Shown one piece after another: positions 27,061 through 37,277 of a DNA stretch of 64,000 nucleotides. Origin of the DNA: Castellaniella sp041677825. GTDB lineage: Bacteria > Pseudomonadota > Gammaproteobacteria > Burkholderiales > Burkholderiaceae_B. The stretch is from the NCBI RefSeq assembly GCF_041677825.1, contig NZ_JBAYPG010000010.1, positions 1 to 64,000 of the forward strand, read 5' to 3'. The position numbers and the translations under genes were made by a program. Numbering within the stretch: the stretch's first letter is position 1; every line of letters starts with the position of its first letter. The notes beneath the pieces were generated by a model. That model made no database searches. It was not told the origin of the DNA and saw only the letters and a program-made list of their open reading frames with translations.

Positions 27061-27106
27061 CGGGTTGTGCATTCGGGCCCCGTGGTACGCGGGCAAACGA
27101 ACCGGC

Positions 27107-27517
27107 TCAATCGGCCAGGCTGTCGATTGCGGCGGCGATGGCCGCATCCGGGTTGCGGGCGGCCAGGGTGGCCACGGGCAGATAGCCTCTGCGCAGCAGC
27201 CGGCCCTCGCGCCAGCGGTTGCCGCGAAACGCCGGATACAGCCACAGGAACATGTTCATGGCCATGGCAGCCAGCGAGACCCAGAGCAGCATGTCCAGTT
27301 CGCTGGTATCCTGCATGTGGCCTGCCGTGAACCGTTCGAGCCCATCGATGACCAGACTCATTGAGATCAGCAGGCAGAACCACAGGATGGCCCGGCCCCA
27401 CAGCGTCTTGGCCAGCATCCAGAACGGGCCGAAGAACAGTGCGGGCCACGAGAACCCCTGTTTTACCGCGTCTGTATAGCCATTGATCTGATTCTTGTAG
27501 ACGGTAAAGGTCCGCAT
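27107..27517 (-). CDS. DUF2628-type inner-membrane protein
   Basis: A 136-residue protein with the DUF2628 pattern: a short N-terminal segment, then GFSWPALFFGPFWMLAKTLWGRAILWF and two to three membrane helices, ending in a polar tail with a basic RWREGRLLRRGY stretch. The function of the family is not known. AAGGGG seven bases upstream supports the start at 27517. It is a single gene convergent with the adhesin operon. Confidence 0.75.
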   Translation of the reverse strand: MRTFTVYKNQINGYTDAVKQGFSWPALFFGPFWMLAKTLWGRAILWFCLLISMSLVIDGLERFTAGHMQDTSELDMLLWVSLAAMAMNMFLWLYPAFRGNRWREGRLLRRGYLPVATLAARNPDAAIAAAIDSLAD

Positions 27518-27589
27518 GCGAGCCCCTTGCGTGCACGTTTCCGACCAACCGGATGCGGCCAGTATACTTTCATCCTGCCCACGCTCCTA

Positions 27590-27643
27590 CAGGATCCCGT
27601 GATGCCAGACTCTGCAGGATCCCGTGATACCCGACCCTGCAGG
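27590..27643. repeat. 25-bp direct repeat, two copies plus a partial
   Basis: CAGGATCCCGTGATgCCaGACtCTG (27590-27614) is repeated at 27615-27639 with three differences, and CAGG begins a third copy at 27640. It lies between the DUF2628 gene and the end of the LysR gene, in non-coding sequence. Confidence 0.8.
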
Positions 27644-27688
27644 CAAGAACCAGTGTGGCTGGCCACACGCATCCGGGAATCGGGTGGC

Positions 27689-28615
27689 TCAGGTGGCGCT
27701 CACCGTGTCTTTCAGCAGGGCGATGAAGGCCAGGCTGCGCTGTGGCAGCAGCCGTCTGCCGGGGGTCACGCACCACAGGGTGGTGGCCGGCAGCGCCCAA
27801 TCGGGCAGCACCCGTTGCAGGCGCTTTTGCCTGACCAGATCTGCAGCCGATGGCCCCGACAGGCCGGCAATGCCATGGCCCTGTTCCGCCAGGGCGCGCA
27901 GCAGGCCGATGGAATTGGCGGCCAGGTGCTGCGGGGGCTGGCCTTCCCAGATGCGCCGGGCATGCGTCAGGCGCCACGTCTGGGGCCGGCCGTCACTGGC
28001 GATCAACAGCAGGCCGGCATGGCTGGCCAGATCTTCGGGCCGCCGCGGCGTGCCATGCCGGGCCAGATAGGCCGGACTGGCGTACAGGCCGCTGGCCATG
28101 GTCACCAGATGACGGGCCACCAGGGCGCTGTCATCCGGCAGGCTGGTGGCGGCGCGGATGGCGAGGTCGAAGCGTTCGGCCACCAGATCCACACGGCGTG
28201 CCGAGAGGTCGAGTTCAATGGGGACCTGCGGGTAGCGTTGCGTGAACCGGTCCAGAATCGGCACGATGCCGAATTCCTGGAACTCGGGTGGCAGCGAGAC
28301 GCGCAGCACGCCCTGGGGCATGGCGCGCCGGTTGTGCGCCAGTTCAACGGCAGACTCGGTGGCATCGCTGATGTTCTGGGCGTGCATGAGCATTTTTTCG
28401 CCGAACTCGGTGAGCGTGAGCCGCCGGGTGCTGCGCTGCATCAGGCGCTCGCCAAGGCGGTTTTCAAGGGCCGCCAGGCGTCGGGACAGGGTGGACTTGG
28501 GCAAGCCGGTGCGTTCGGCGGCCCGCGTGAAGGTGCCGGCCTGGACGATCTGGGCAAACAGGATCAGGTCATCGGCATACAGTTCGAACGGTGTCATCGG
28601 AATGGATTGTGCCAT
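27689..28615 (-). CDS. LysR-family transcriptional regulator
   Basis: A 308-residue LysR-type regulator. The N-terminal winged helix-turn-helix is ILFAQIVQAGTFTRAAERTG, LPKSTLSRRLAALENRLGER; the C-terminal effector domain contains LRVSLPPEFQEFG, DLAIRAATSLPDDS and LLRALAEQGHGIAGL. It is divergent from wrbA across a 148-bp gap, the usual arrangement for a LysR regulator of its neighbour. The effector is unknown; quinones or redox stress would fit wrbA, by inference. No strong ribosome site is seen before 28615, and ATG 28597 is possible. Confidence 0.85.
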   Translation of the reverse strand: MAQSIPMTPFELYADDLILFAQIVQAGTFTRAAERTGLPKSTLSRRLAALENRLGERLMQRSTRRLTLTEFGEKMLMHAQNISDATESAVELAHNRRAMPQGVLRVSLPPEFQEFGIVPILDRFTQRYPQVPIELDLSARRVDLVAERFDLAIRAATSLPDDSALVARHLVTMASGLYASPAYLARHGTPRRPEDLASHAGLLLIASDGRPQTWRLTHARRIWEGQPPQHLAANSIGLLRALAEQGHGIAGLSGPSAADLVRQKRLQRVLPDWALPATTLWCVTPGRRLLPQRSLAFIALLKDTVSAT

Positions 28616-28628
28616 ATTCGGGAATACA

Positions 28629-28659
28629 TTGTTCTATTGTCCCTGTTTTTCTTTATATA
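28629..28659 (+). promoter_or_regulatory. Candidate wrbA promoter
   Basis: TTGTTC (28629-28634) and TTATAT/TATATA (28653-28659), about 18-19 bases apart, lie in the A+T-rich gap between the LysR gene and wrbA. This would give a leader of roughly 100 bases. The nearby ATACATTGTTCTAT could overlap a LysR site. Confidence 0.35.
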
Positions 28660-28763
28660 TGAAACAGCTATCATGATCCACATGTCATCCGGGGTTGCGC
28701 ATCGGGCGATCTGCCCGATACATCATGCAGCGCCGGTTCCGGATCTCTTACAGGAGCAAGAAA

Positions 28764-29360
28764 ATGAGCGTCAGACTGGCCATCGTGTATTACTCGACGT
28801 ACGGAACCAACCATCAAATGGCCGAGGTGGCGGCCGAAGCCGCCCGTGCAGCGGGTGCCGAAGTGCGGCTGCTCAGGGTCAATGAAACGGCGCCAGCCGA
28901 GGTCGTGGCCGGACAGGAGGCCTGGAAGGCCCAGGCCGAGCGCATGGCCCATATCCCCAGGGCCACGCCGCAGGACATGGAATGGGCCAATGCCTACCTG
29001 TTTTCCGCACCCACACGCTTTGGCGTGATGGCCAGCCAGATGCGGGCGTTCATCGATACGCTGGGGGGCGTATGGGCGCAGGGCAGCCTGTCCGACAAGC
29101 CCATGTCGGCGATGTCATCGGCGCAGAACACGCATGGTGGCCAGGAGGCCACGATCCTGTCCCTGTACACCACGGTCTTTCACTGGGGTGGTATCGTGGT
29201 GGCGCCGGGCTTCACGGATCAGTCCATCTTCAAGTCCGGGGGCAACCCGTATGGCTACAGCCACACCCAGGGCCAGCCCCTCACGGACGACAACAAGGCA
29301 GCCATTGCGCATCAGACGCGCCGCCTGGTCGAGGTGGCGGAAAAGCTCGCCGTGGCGTGA
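28764..29360 (+). CDS. wrbA: NAD(P)H:quinone oxidoreductase WrbA
   Basis: A 198-residue flavodoxin-like protein of the WrbA family, which uses FMN to reduce quinones by two electrons and so avoids semiquinones. The FMN phosphate loop is YYSTYGTNHQMAEV near the N-terminus; PTRFGVMASQMRAFID and SSAQNTHGGQEATILSLYTT are family signatures. CAGGAG seven bases before ATG 28764 fixes the start. It is divergent from a LysR gene and 66 bp upstream of the N-ATPase operon. Confidence 0.93.
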   Translation: MSVRLAIVYYSTYGTNHQMAEVAAEAARAAGAEVRLLRVNETAPAEVVAGQEAWKAQAERMAHIPRATPQDMEWANAYLFSAPTRFGVMASQMRAFIDTLGGVWAQGSLSDKPMSAMSSAQNTHGGQEATILSLYTTVFHWGGIVVAPGFTDQSIFKSGGNPYGYSHTQGQPLTDDNKAAIAHQTRRLVEVAEKLAVA

Positions 29361-29426
29361 AACCCGGGCACCGGGCCCGCATCAGGCCGATGCCCGGCCA
29401 CCAGGAACCGGTCTCGGAGGGCCAGG

Positions 29427-30779
29427 ATGACTGCACAGGCGCACAGTGGCACGGTGGTCCGCATTCGCGGCGATGTGGTCGATGCCGTTTTTCCAGGGCC
29501 AGGCCCGCGTATCCAGGACATGCTCCTGGCGGGTGATCTTCCGCTCGAGGTCGCCACGCTGCTGGGCGAGGGCAGGGTGCGCTGCCTGGCGCTTGCGCCG
29601 GTGCGCGGCCTGGGGCTGGGGGCTGCGGTGGTGGCCACCGGCATGCCGATCCAGGTGCCGGTGGGCAACGCGGTGCTGGGGCGCATGCTCGACATGTTCG
29701 GCAGGCCGCTCGATGACGGGCCGGAGCCCGCTGCCGCATTCAGGCGCCCGATCCATCGGCCGCCGCCACCGCTCAAGGACCGTACCGTGCAAGACGAATT
29801 GCTCGAGACGGGCATCAAGGCGATCGATCTGCTCTCGCCCATCGGGCGGGGCGGCAAGGCGGGCCTTTTTGGCGGGGCTGGCGTGGGCAAGACGGTGTTG
29901 ATCAACGAACTGATCAACAACACCGTGCAGCATTATCAGGGCGTCAGCCTGTTCTGCGGCATTGGCGAGCGCTCGCGCGAGGCCGAGGAACTCTACCGCG
30001 AAATGGGCGAAGCGGGGGTGCGCGACAAGACCGTGCTCCTGTTTGGCCAGATGAACGAAGCCCCCGGGGTGCGTTTCCTGGTGGCCAAATCCGCCCTGAC
30101 CATGGCAGAATATTTTCGCGATGATCTGGGGCAGGATGTCCTGTTGCTGATGGACAACGTGTTCCGTTTCGTGCAGGCGGGCGCCGAAGTCTCCGGCCTG
30201 CTGGGGCGCATGCCGTCCAGGGTGGGCTATCAACCCACCCTGGCAACCGAACTGGCCGCATTGCAGGAACGCATCACGTCCACCCATCGCGGGGCGATCA
30301 CTTCGGTGCAGGCCGTCTACGTGCCGGCCGACGATTTCACCGACCCTGCGGCAGCCCATATCTTTTCGCATCTGTCGGCCTCGGTGGTGCTGTCGCGCAA
30401 GCGCGCCGCCGAAGGCCTGTATCCAGCGGTCGATCCGCTGGCGTCGACCTCGGTGATGCTGACCCCGGCGGTGGTGGGCGAGCGGCACTACGAGATCGCC
30501 CGGGCCGTGCAGCGCACGCTGGCAGAGTACGAAGAATTGCGCGACATCATCGCCATGCTGGGGCTCGAAGAACTGTCAGCAGCGGATCGCGCCGTGGTGG
30601 CCAGGGCGCGTCGCCTCGAGCGTTTTCTTACGCAACCCTTTCACGTGGCCGAGCAATTCAGCGGCGTGGCAGGCGAGCGGGTCTCGATCGGGCAGACCCT
30701 GGCGGGTTGTGAAAGCATCCTCGAGCAGGTGCACTTCAGCGACAATGAAATGGACTACTATATGAAGGGTGCCCTGTGA
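29427..30779 (+). CDS. atpD: N-ATPase subunit beta
   Basis: A 450-residue catalytic beta subunit of the alternative F-type ATPase. P-loop GGAGVGKT near residues 150-157, catalytic-site region IGERSREAEELYREM, and VLLLMDNVFRFVQAG with the DELSEED-like region replaced by LEELSAADR. GGAGGGCCAGG directly precedes the ATG. It is first of nine genes in the order atpDCQRBEFAG, diagnostic of N-ATPases, which exist besides the housekeeping enzyme. Its stop overlaps the following reading frame. Confidence 0.93.
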   Translation: MTAQAHSGTVVRIRGDVVDAVFPGPGPRIQDMLLAGDLPLEVATLLGEGRVRCLALAPVRGLGLGAAVVATGMPIQVPVGNAVLGRMLDMFGRPLDDGPEPAAAFRRPIHRPPPPLKDRTVQDELLETGIKAIDLLSPIGRGGKAGLFGGAGVGKTVLINELINNTVQHYQGVSLFCGIGERSREAEELYREMGEAGVRDKTVLLFGQMNEAPGVRFLVAKSALTMAEYFRDDLGQDVLLLMDNVFRFVQAGAEVSGLLGRMPSRVGYQPTLATELAALQERITSTHRGAITSVQAVYVPADDFTDPAAAHIFSHLSASVVLSRKRAAEGLYPAVDPLASTSVMLTPAVVGERHYEIARAVQRTLAEYEELRDIIAMLGLEELSAADRAVVARARRLERFLTQPFHVAEQFSGVAGERVSIGQTLAGCESILEQVHFSDNEMDYYMKGAL

Positions 30780-30793
30780 CTGGAGATGGTTGC

Positions 30794-31204
30794 ATGAGCA
30801 TGAGCCAGTGCATGCAGGTCAGCCTGCATCTGCCCACGCGGTTGCTGTTTCAGGGGGATGCCATCAGCCTTCAGGCGGTGGCCGAGAACGGGGCCTTCGG
30901 CATCTGGCCCAACCATGCCGACCACATTGCGTCGCTGGTGCCTTCCATTCTGGTGCTGCGCGACCCCCAGGGCCGCGAGCTGTATTTCGGCATCGATCAT
31001 GGCTTGCTGGTCAAATGGGGGCATCAGGTCGATGTCGCCATCCAGCGCGGGGTGCAGGCCGACGACCTGGCCAGCCTCTCGGGTGCCCTCGAAACCAGTT
31101 TCATGGTGGTCGATGAAACCGAACGGGTGGCGCGCACGGCGCTGTCGCGGCTCGAAATCGGCATCCTGCGTCATTTCAGCGATCTTCGGAAGCCGGCCGC
31201 ATGA
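30794..31204 (+). CDS. atpC: N-ATPase subunit epsilon
   Basis: A 136-residue central-stalk subunit with the epsilon beta-sandwich (VSLHLPTRLLFQGDAISLQA, GAFGIWPNHADHIASL) and a short helical end. ATG 30794 is chosen because TGGAGA lies eight bases upstream; a GTG at 30776 overlaps the atpD stop and is less likely. The ATGA overlap with atpQ indicates coupled translation. Confidence 0.88.
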   Translation: MSMSQCMQVSLHLPTRLLFQGDAISLQAVAENGAFGIWPNHADHIASLVPSILVLRDPQGRELYFGIDHGLLVKWGHQVDVAIQRGVQADDLASLSGALETSFMVVDETERVARTALSRLEIGILRHFSDLRKPAA

Positions 31205-31560
31205 GCCCCGACGATGACCCGATCGATCCAATCCGTCGCCAGGCCCGGCGCATGGGGCGTGCGCGCAGTCGGCCACCCTACAGCAGCCTGCAGGGCCTGA
31301 GCGCGTTCGGCGTCATAGGCTGGTCGGTCGCGATTCCCACCGTGGGGGGGGCGCTGCTGGGTCTGTGGCTCGACCGGGTGGCGCCCCAGTCATTCTCCTG
31401 GCCCATTGCCCTGATGTTGGGCGGGCTCGTAATTGGTATCATCGTGGTGTCGAACTGGGTCAGCCGGGAAAGCCGGCGCGCCCGCGACGATGATTCCGAA
31501 CCGGGCATCCAGCCCGGCAAGAACACAGACTATCCCGGCAAGAAACCAGATCATGATTGA
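31201..31560 (+). CDS. atpQ: N-ATPase accessory membrane protein AtpQ (AtpI-like)
   Basis: A 119-residue protein with two membrane helices (FGVIGWSVAIPTVGGALLGLWLD and WPIALMLGGLVIGIIVVSNWV) and polar ends, matching the AtpI/'gene 1'-type protein of N-ATPase operons. AtpI-like proteins assist c-ring assembly. It overlaps atpC (ATGA) and atpR. Confidence 0.85.
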   Translation: MSPDDDPIDPIRRQARRMGRARSRPPYSSLQGLSAFGVIGWSVAIPTVGGALLGLWLDRVAPQSFSWPIALMLGGLVIGIIVVSNWVSRESRRARDDDSEPGIQPGKNTDYPGKKPDHD

Positions 31561-31858
31561 TACGCATGCCTTGCTCCTCGGGTTCGTGGTTGGCCTGCCC
31601 GTCAGTGTGCTGTTTTTCCTGGGGCTGTGGTGGGGCATGCGCCGCGCCCTGGCCAGCACGCAGCCCGCACTGATCCTGGCAGCCAGCTTTCTGGGCCGTG
31701 CAGCCCTGCTGCTGGGGGCCGGCCTGTGGCTGGCGCGTGCCGTGCACCCGCTGTGGGCTCCGGCGGGTTTCCTGCTGGCGTTCGTGCTGGCGCGCATGCT
31801 CGGCGTGCGCCGGGTGCGCAGGGTACGGCAAGCGCCCGCGCCCGGACAGGGATACTGA
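31553..31858 (+). CDS. atpR: N-ATPase accessory membrane protein AtpR
   Basis: A 101-residue protein with three predicted membrane helices (LLLGFVVGLPVSVLFFLGLWW, LILAASFLGRAALLLGAGLWLA, LWAPAGFLLAFVLARML). Arg residues within the helices are a known trait of AtpR, thought to interact with the c-ring. The start at 31553 overlaps the atpQ stop by eight bases. AtpR is found essentially only in N-ATPase operons. Confidence 0.85.
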   Translation: MIDTHALLLGFVVGLPVSVLFFLGLWWGMRRALASTQPALILAASFLGRAALLLGAGLWLARAVHPLWAPAGFLLAFVLARMLGVRRVRRVRQAPAPGQGY

Positions 31859-32554
31859 ATGGAACTCACGCCCGACACCCACATCGTCCTCACGCTCGGC
31901 GACATCCAGCTCAATGCGACCATCATCAACACCTGGATCGTGATGGCGGTACTGGTCGGGGTGTCCTGGCTCGTGACCCGCCGGCTGCGCCCCGATGTGC
32001 CCCCCGGGCGCTGGCGCTCTGCGCTGGAGGTCATGGTCGAACTCATCCAGGGGCAGATCCACGCCGTCACCCGCACCGCAGTGCGTCAGGTGATGATCTT
32101 TTCCGGCACCCTGTTCCTGTTCATTGCGGCCGCCAACCTGATGGCCGTGATTCCCGGGTTCCGGTCACCCATGGGTTCGCTGTCCACCACGGTGGCCCTC
32201 ACGCTGGCGGTGCTGCTGGCCGTGCCGGCCTTCGGCATCATGCATGGCGGTGTGCGCCATTATCTGGCCCGGCTGGCGCAACCTTCCATCATCGTCCTGC
32301 CCTTCAACCTCATTGGCGAACTGTCCAAAGGGGTGTCGCTGTCCATCCGCCTGTACGGCAATGTGATGAGCGGGGCCGTGATCGCCGCCATTCTGCTGGG
32401 CATTGCCCCGTTTTTCTTTCCGGTCGTCATGGATCTGTTCAGCCTGCTGGTGGGTGTCATCCAGGCCTACATCTTCGCCATTCTGGCGGCCGTATATATT
32501 TCATCCGTAATGGCCGATGCCAGCCCCGAGGCTTCACCACAGGACACGCCATGA
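31859..32554 (+). CDS. atpB: N-ATPase subunit a
   Basis: A 231-residue membrane stator subunit forming the ion half-channels with the c-ring. The conserved helix-4/5 region with the essential Arg is LSKGVSLSIRLYGNVMSG; LFLFIAAANLMAVIPGFRSP and the C-terminal VGVIQAYIFAILAAVYIS are also family-typical. The ATG starts one base after the atpR stop, and the stop overlaps atpE as ATGA. Confidence 0.93.
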   Translation: MELTPDTHIVLTLGDIQLNATIINTWIVMAVLVGVSWLVTRRLRPDVPPGRWRSALEVMVELIQGQIHAVTRTAVRQVMIFSGTLFLFIAAANLMAVIPGFRSPMGSLSTTVALTLAVLLAVPAFGIMHGGVRHYLARLAQPSIIVLPFNLIGELSKGVSLSIRLYGNVMSGAVIAAILLGIAPFFFPVVMDLFSLLVGVIQAYIFAILAAVYISSVMADASPEASPQDTP

Positions 32555-32829
32555 CCGAACTGACGCTTGTTGCCCTGATCTCCATCCTGACGGCCGGCCT
32601 GACCGTAGCCATCGGGTCATTTGGCGCCGCACTGGGCGAAGGGCGGGCGGCGGCCGCCGCCATGGCGGCCATTGCCCAGCAGCCCGATGCGGCGCCTACG
32701 CTGTCGCGCACGCTGTTCGTCAGCCTGGCCATGGTCGAGTCGTCGGGCATCTATTGTTTCGTGGTGGCGCTGATCCTGATTTTTGCCAATCCGTTCTGGG
32801 ATGCCGTGCGCAGTGCAGCGGGGGGTTGA
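32551..32829 (+). CDS. atpE: N-ATPase subunit c
   Basis: A 92-residue two-helix proteolipid of the rotor. Helix 1 has SFGAALGEGRAAAAAM with Glu30; helix 2 has AMVESSGIYCFVVALILIF with Glu63, Ser64 and Tyr68. Glu30 corresponds to Gln32, and Glu63 to Glu65, of Na+-binding c subunits, so a double-Glu site is present. N-ATPases were predicted to move Na+, while work on a Burkholderia c-ring favoured H+; the sequence does not settle it. It is short and lies within a longer frame opening at 31627. Confidence 0.93.
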   Translation: MTELTLVALISILTAGLTVAIGSFGAALGEGRAAAAAMAAIAQQPDAAPTLSRTLFVSLAMVESSGIYCFVVALILIFANPFWDAVRSAAGG

Positions 32830-32835
32830 TGCGCC

Positions 32836-33595
32836 ATGTCGATCGACTGGGTCACCGTACTCGCACAGCTTGCCAATTTTCTGGTGCTGGTCTGGCTGCT
32901 GCGCCGTTTCCTTTATCTTCCCATCCTGAACGGCATCGATGCGCGCGAAGCCGCCATCGCGCGTCGCATGGCCGAGGCCGAGGCCGCGCATGAAAAAGCC
33001 ATGGCGACCGGGGTGCAGTACGAGCAGGCGCTCGAGCGTACACTGGCCGAACAAGAGGCGACCGTGGCCCAGGCGCTGGCGGCCACCGAGCATGAACGCG
33101 AGCAGATCATGGCGGATGCGCGGCGTCAGCTCAAGCAGGAACAGGCCGGCTGGGGGGTGCACCTCGAGCGCGAGCGCCAGGAATTCATCCAGCGCCTGCA
33201 CCAGGCCGCTGCCCGCACCGTGTTCGACATGGCCCGCAAGGTGCTGGTCGATCTGGCCGATGAACCCCTCGAAGCGGCCATCGCGCGCAAGGCCGCGCAG
33301 CAGATCCGGCCCCTGGTCACCGAACTGGGCGCCACGGTGGCGGCCGGGCAGCAGGCGCGGGTGTCCACGCATCAGCCCCTGGCACCCGAGGCACGGCAAC
33401 GGCTCGACACCGATCTGCAGACCGTGCTCCCGGGTGTGCAACTGGACTATGCCACCGATCCCGAACAGTCTCCGGGGCTGATCCTCCAGATGGGGGGCGT
33501 GCAGCTGGCCTGGACGATAGACAGCTACATGGATGAACTCGACGACAGGGTGGCCCAACATCATGCGGCCGCCCTGCGTCATGAAGAAGGGCATG

Positions 33596-33606
<11 letters not shown>
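32836..33606 (+). CDS. atpF: N-ATPase subunit b, with delta-like C-terminal part
   Basis: A 256-residue peripheral-stalk subunit: one N-terminal membrane helix (LAQLANFLVLVWLLRRFLYLP), a long charged coiled coil rich in Ala, Glu, Arg and Gln, and a C-terminal segment (GLILQMGGVQLAWTIDSYMDEL) like the delta-subunit end. No separate delta gene exists in the operon, as is usual for N-ATPases, so this protein probably covers both roles. Confidence 0.9.
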
Positions 33607-35187
<1,581 letters not shown>

Positions 35188-35188
<1 letters not shown>

Positions 35189-36066
35189 TGGCACAGTCGC
35201 TCGAAGCCCTGTCGCGACAAGGGCATACGCTCGCCAGCATCCGTGGCATCGTGCGCACCATGAAAAGCCTGGCAGCCATCAATGCGGCGCCCTATGAAGA
35301 GGCGGCCCTGGCCATCGAGGCCTATCAGGCCACCATCCGTCGGGGGTTTTCGGCGTTCGCCCATCGCATGCAGACTGGCTGGCCCGGTACCAGTGACCGC
35401 CGAGGGATACGCCACGGGATCGTGGTGGCCTTTGGCTCCGATCATGGCTTCTGCGGCAATTACAACGAGGTGCTGGCCACCGAAGTGCTGCAGTTGTGCG
35501 TACAGGCTGCGGATCGGCAGGAGGGGCATCCCCAGGTATTGTGCGCAGGGGCGCGCCTGCAGGCCGCCCTCGAAGAGCGCGGCATGACCGTCGAGCACCG
35601 CCTGCGCCCGCCTGCGTCGGTCGATGGCGTGGCACGCCTGGCCAGCGAAGTGGTGCAGCAGATCGAGCAGCGCAGCCGCGGCCAGCCACTCACCCGGCTG
35701 GGGGTCTGGCTGGCGTATACGCGCCGGGTCGGGCACGGGCTGCGGGCGCCGGCCATCAGCGCATTGCTGCCCTTGCCGCCCCAGTTGCTGCAGGCCCCGG
35801 CACGCTGGCCCTCGCGGGCCTTGCCGGATTTCACCCTGGCGCCGGCTGCGCAATTGTCGGCGCTGGTGCGCCACCACCTGTTTGCCAGCGTCTTTCGGGC
35901 ATCGGCAGAAGCCATGGTCACGGAAAATGCCGCGCGCCTGGCCCTGATGCAGCAGGCCGAGCAATCGGTCGATGAGCGCATGGCACAACTGAAGCTCGAG
36001 ATGTCGTCTGTTCGCCAGGATCAGATCACCCAGGAGATCATGGACATCATTCTGGCGCATGGGTAG
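35188..36066 (+). CDS. atpG: N-ATPase subunit gamma
   Basis: A 292-residue central rotor shaft with helical ends: N-terminal LASIRGIVRTMKSLAAINAA and C-terminal ASAEAMVTENAARLALMQQAE, QEIMDIILAHG; the core has the FGSDHGFCGNYNE strand. The ATG shares its A with the atpA stop (TAATG). It is last in the operon. Confidence 0.9.
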
Positions 36067-36069
36067 GCC

Positions 36070-36128
36070 GGGCACTGCACTCTACCGGTATGCCCCGGGC
36101 AGGGCATTGCACTTCACCGGTATGCCCC
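36070..36128. repeat. 27-bp direct repeat between atpG and trxC
   Basis: GGGCAcTGCACTctACCGGTATGCCCC at 36070-36096 recurs at 36102-36128 with three changes. The unit has near-complementary ends (GGGCA...TGCCC) that could fold, so it may act as a weak double stem after the atp operon. Confidence 0.75.
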
Positions 36129-36185
36129 AATATAGTCTTCATCACAGTTTCTGTTGCCTTCGGGCTTCATCACAGGCCTTCCGAC

Positions 36186-36617
36186 ATGACATCCCCATTG
36201 ATCGTGGCATGCCCGCATTGCCACCGCAAGAATCGCGTACCCGCCGACCGTCTGCAGGATGGCGGCCATTGCGGGGTCTGCAAGCAGCCTCTCTTCACCG
36301 GTGCCCCCATTGCCGCCGGCCAACAGGCGTTCGATGCGCACGCGGGCAGCGACCTGCCGGTGGTGGTGGATTTCTGGGCCACATGGTGTGGCCCATGCCG
36401 CCAGTTCGCACCCATATTTGCAGATGCCGCACGGCAGCTCGAGCCGCGTGCTCGCTTCCTGAAGGTCGACACCGAGGCCGAACCTGCCCTGGCGCAACGT
36501 TTCAATATCCGCAGCATTCCGACACTGGTCATGCTCCGCCAGGGGCGCGAAGTGGCCCGGGTGTCCGGGGCCCTGCCCGCAGCCCAGTTTCGTCAGTGGG
36601 TCGAGGCGAATCTATGA
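36186..36617 (+). CDS. trxC: Thioredoxin 2 (TrxC)
   Basis: A 143-residue thioredoxin with the N-terminal zinc-binding extension typical of TrxC: two pairs of Cys in CPHC and CGVC within the first 33 residues. The active site is WATWCGPC, and NIRSIPTLVMLRQG carries the cis-Pro. It reduces protein disulphides under oxidative stress. ATG 36186 puts the first CxxC just after the start, as in the family. Confidence 0.95.
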   Translation: MTSPLIVACPHCHRKNRVPADRLQDGGHCGVCKQPLFTGAPIAAGQQAFDAHAGSDLPVVVDFWATWCGPCRQFAPIFADAARQLEPRARFLKVDTEAEPALAQRFNIRSIPTLVMLRQGREVARVSGALPAAQFRQWVEANL

Positions 36618-37082
36618 GCGAGGCGTATCCTGCGGCTTCGGGCAGCCGGGCCACGCTGTGGGCGCGATGCGCGGCAATTCGTATTTCGGTGCCAGTGGCC
36701 CCTGGATCCGGCTGCCATCGGCGGCCAGGCGCACGAGCCGATTCTCGCTCACGAAGTAATGGCTGGGTTCGCTGCCCTGCAGGGTGACTGAATTGCCTTC
36801 AGGGCCCCAGGTGAAGGCCCCGTGCTCCAGCCACGGCGTGCCCGGTTTGCCCAGATAGACGAGTTGCGCGCAGTATTGCCCATCGGCGTACAGATTGATG
36901 GTGGTCTCGATGCCTTCACAATCGGCGCATGGCAGGATGCCGCGGTAGGATCCAGCCCAGTCGAGCGCATTGCGGGCATTGTGGGCGGGGTCGGGTGGGG
37001 TCGGCGCGGGTGGCCTGCCCGCACAGGCGGCGAGGCCCAGGACCATGGCGAATGCGGCCAGTTTCGTGATTGTTCTGAACAT
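36612..37082 (-). CDS. NlpE-like lipoprotein
   Basis: A 156-residue lipoprotein with lipobox LGLAACAG and an NlpE N-terminal-type domain: YRGILPCADCEGIETTINLY with the CxxC pair. NlpE senses surface and copper stress to the Cpx pathway in enterobacteria; the domain alone is common in other Proteobacteria with unknown role. GGAGG eight bases before ATG 37082 fixes the start. It overlaps the trxC end by six bases (convergent). Confidence 0.8.
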   Translation of the reverse strand: MFRTITKLAAFAMVLGLAACAGRPPAPTPPDPAHNARNALDWAGSYRGILPCADCEGIETTINLYADGQYCAQLVYLGKPGTPWLEHGAFTWGPEGNSVTLQGSEPSHYFVSENRLVRLAADGSRIQGPLAPKYELPRIAPTAWPGCPKPQDTPRS

Positions 37083-37238
37083 GCGGTGGTCCTCCTTGGG
37101 TATCCCCTGCGGTTTGCGCGGTGTGCGCGATCTCATGTGCCAGGTTCAATCCATGCACCTGGCTTGACTACTATAACGGGTCTGGTCCTGCAATCGGTCT
37201 GGGCCGGGTTGCACAAAAAGCGAGCATAATCACAAAAA

Positions 37239-37256
37239 TCGCATCATGATGGTGCA
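37239..37256 (+). promoter_or_regulatory. Weak NtrC-like site upstream of ntrB
   Basis: CGCATCATGATGGTGCAT carries one good NtrC half-site (GGTGCA) and one poor one, 22 bases before the ntrB start. Autoregulation by NtrC is known elsewhere, but no -24/-12 promoter is evident here. Confidence 0.25.
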
Positions 37257-37277
37257 TCCCCAACGAATGGAACTTCC

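Noticed and set aside
27000..27074. CRISPR-like array
   Set aside because: Units are 13 bp with no spacers between them, so this is a simple tandem repeat.
26999..27330. Cys/His-rich small frames over the 13-bp repeats
   Set aside because: The 13-bp period changes frame at each unit, producing apparent repeats such as HSGCAF in all frames; no ribosome site.
31627..32550. Frame of about 300 codons upstream of and in frame with atpE
   Set aside because: It overlaps atpR and atpB completely in another frame; the real product is the short atpE from 32551.
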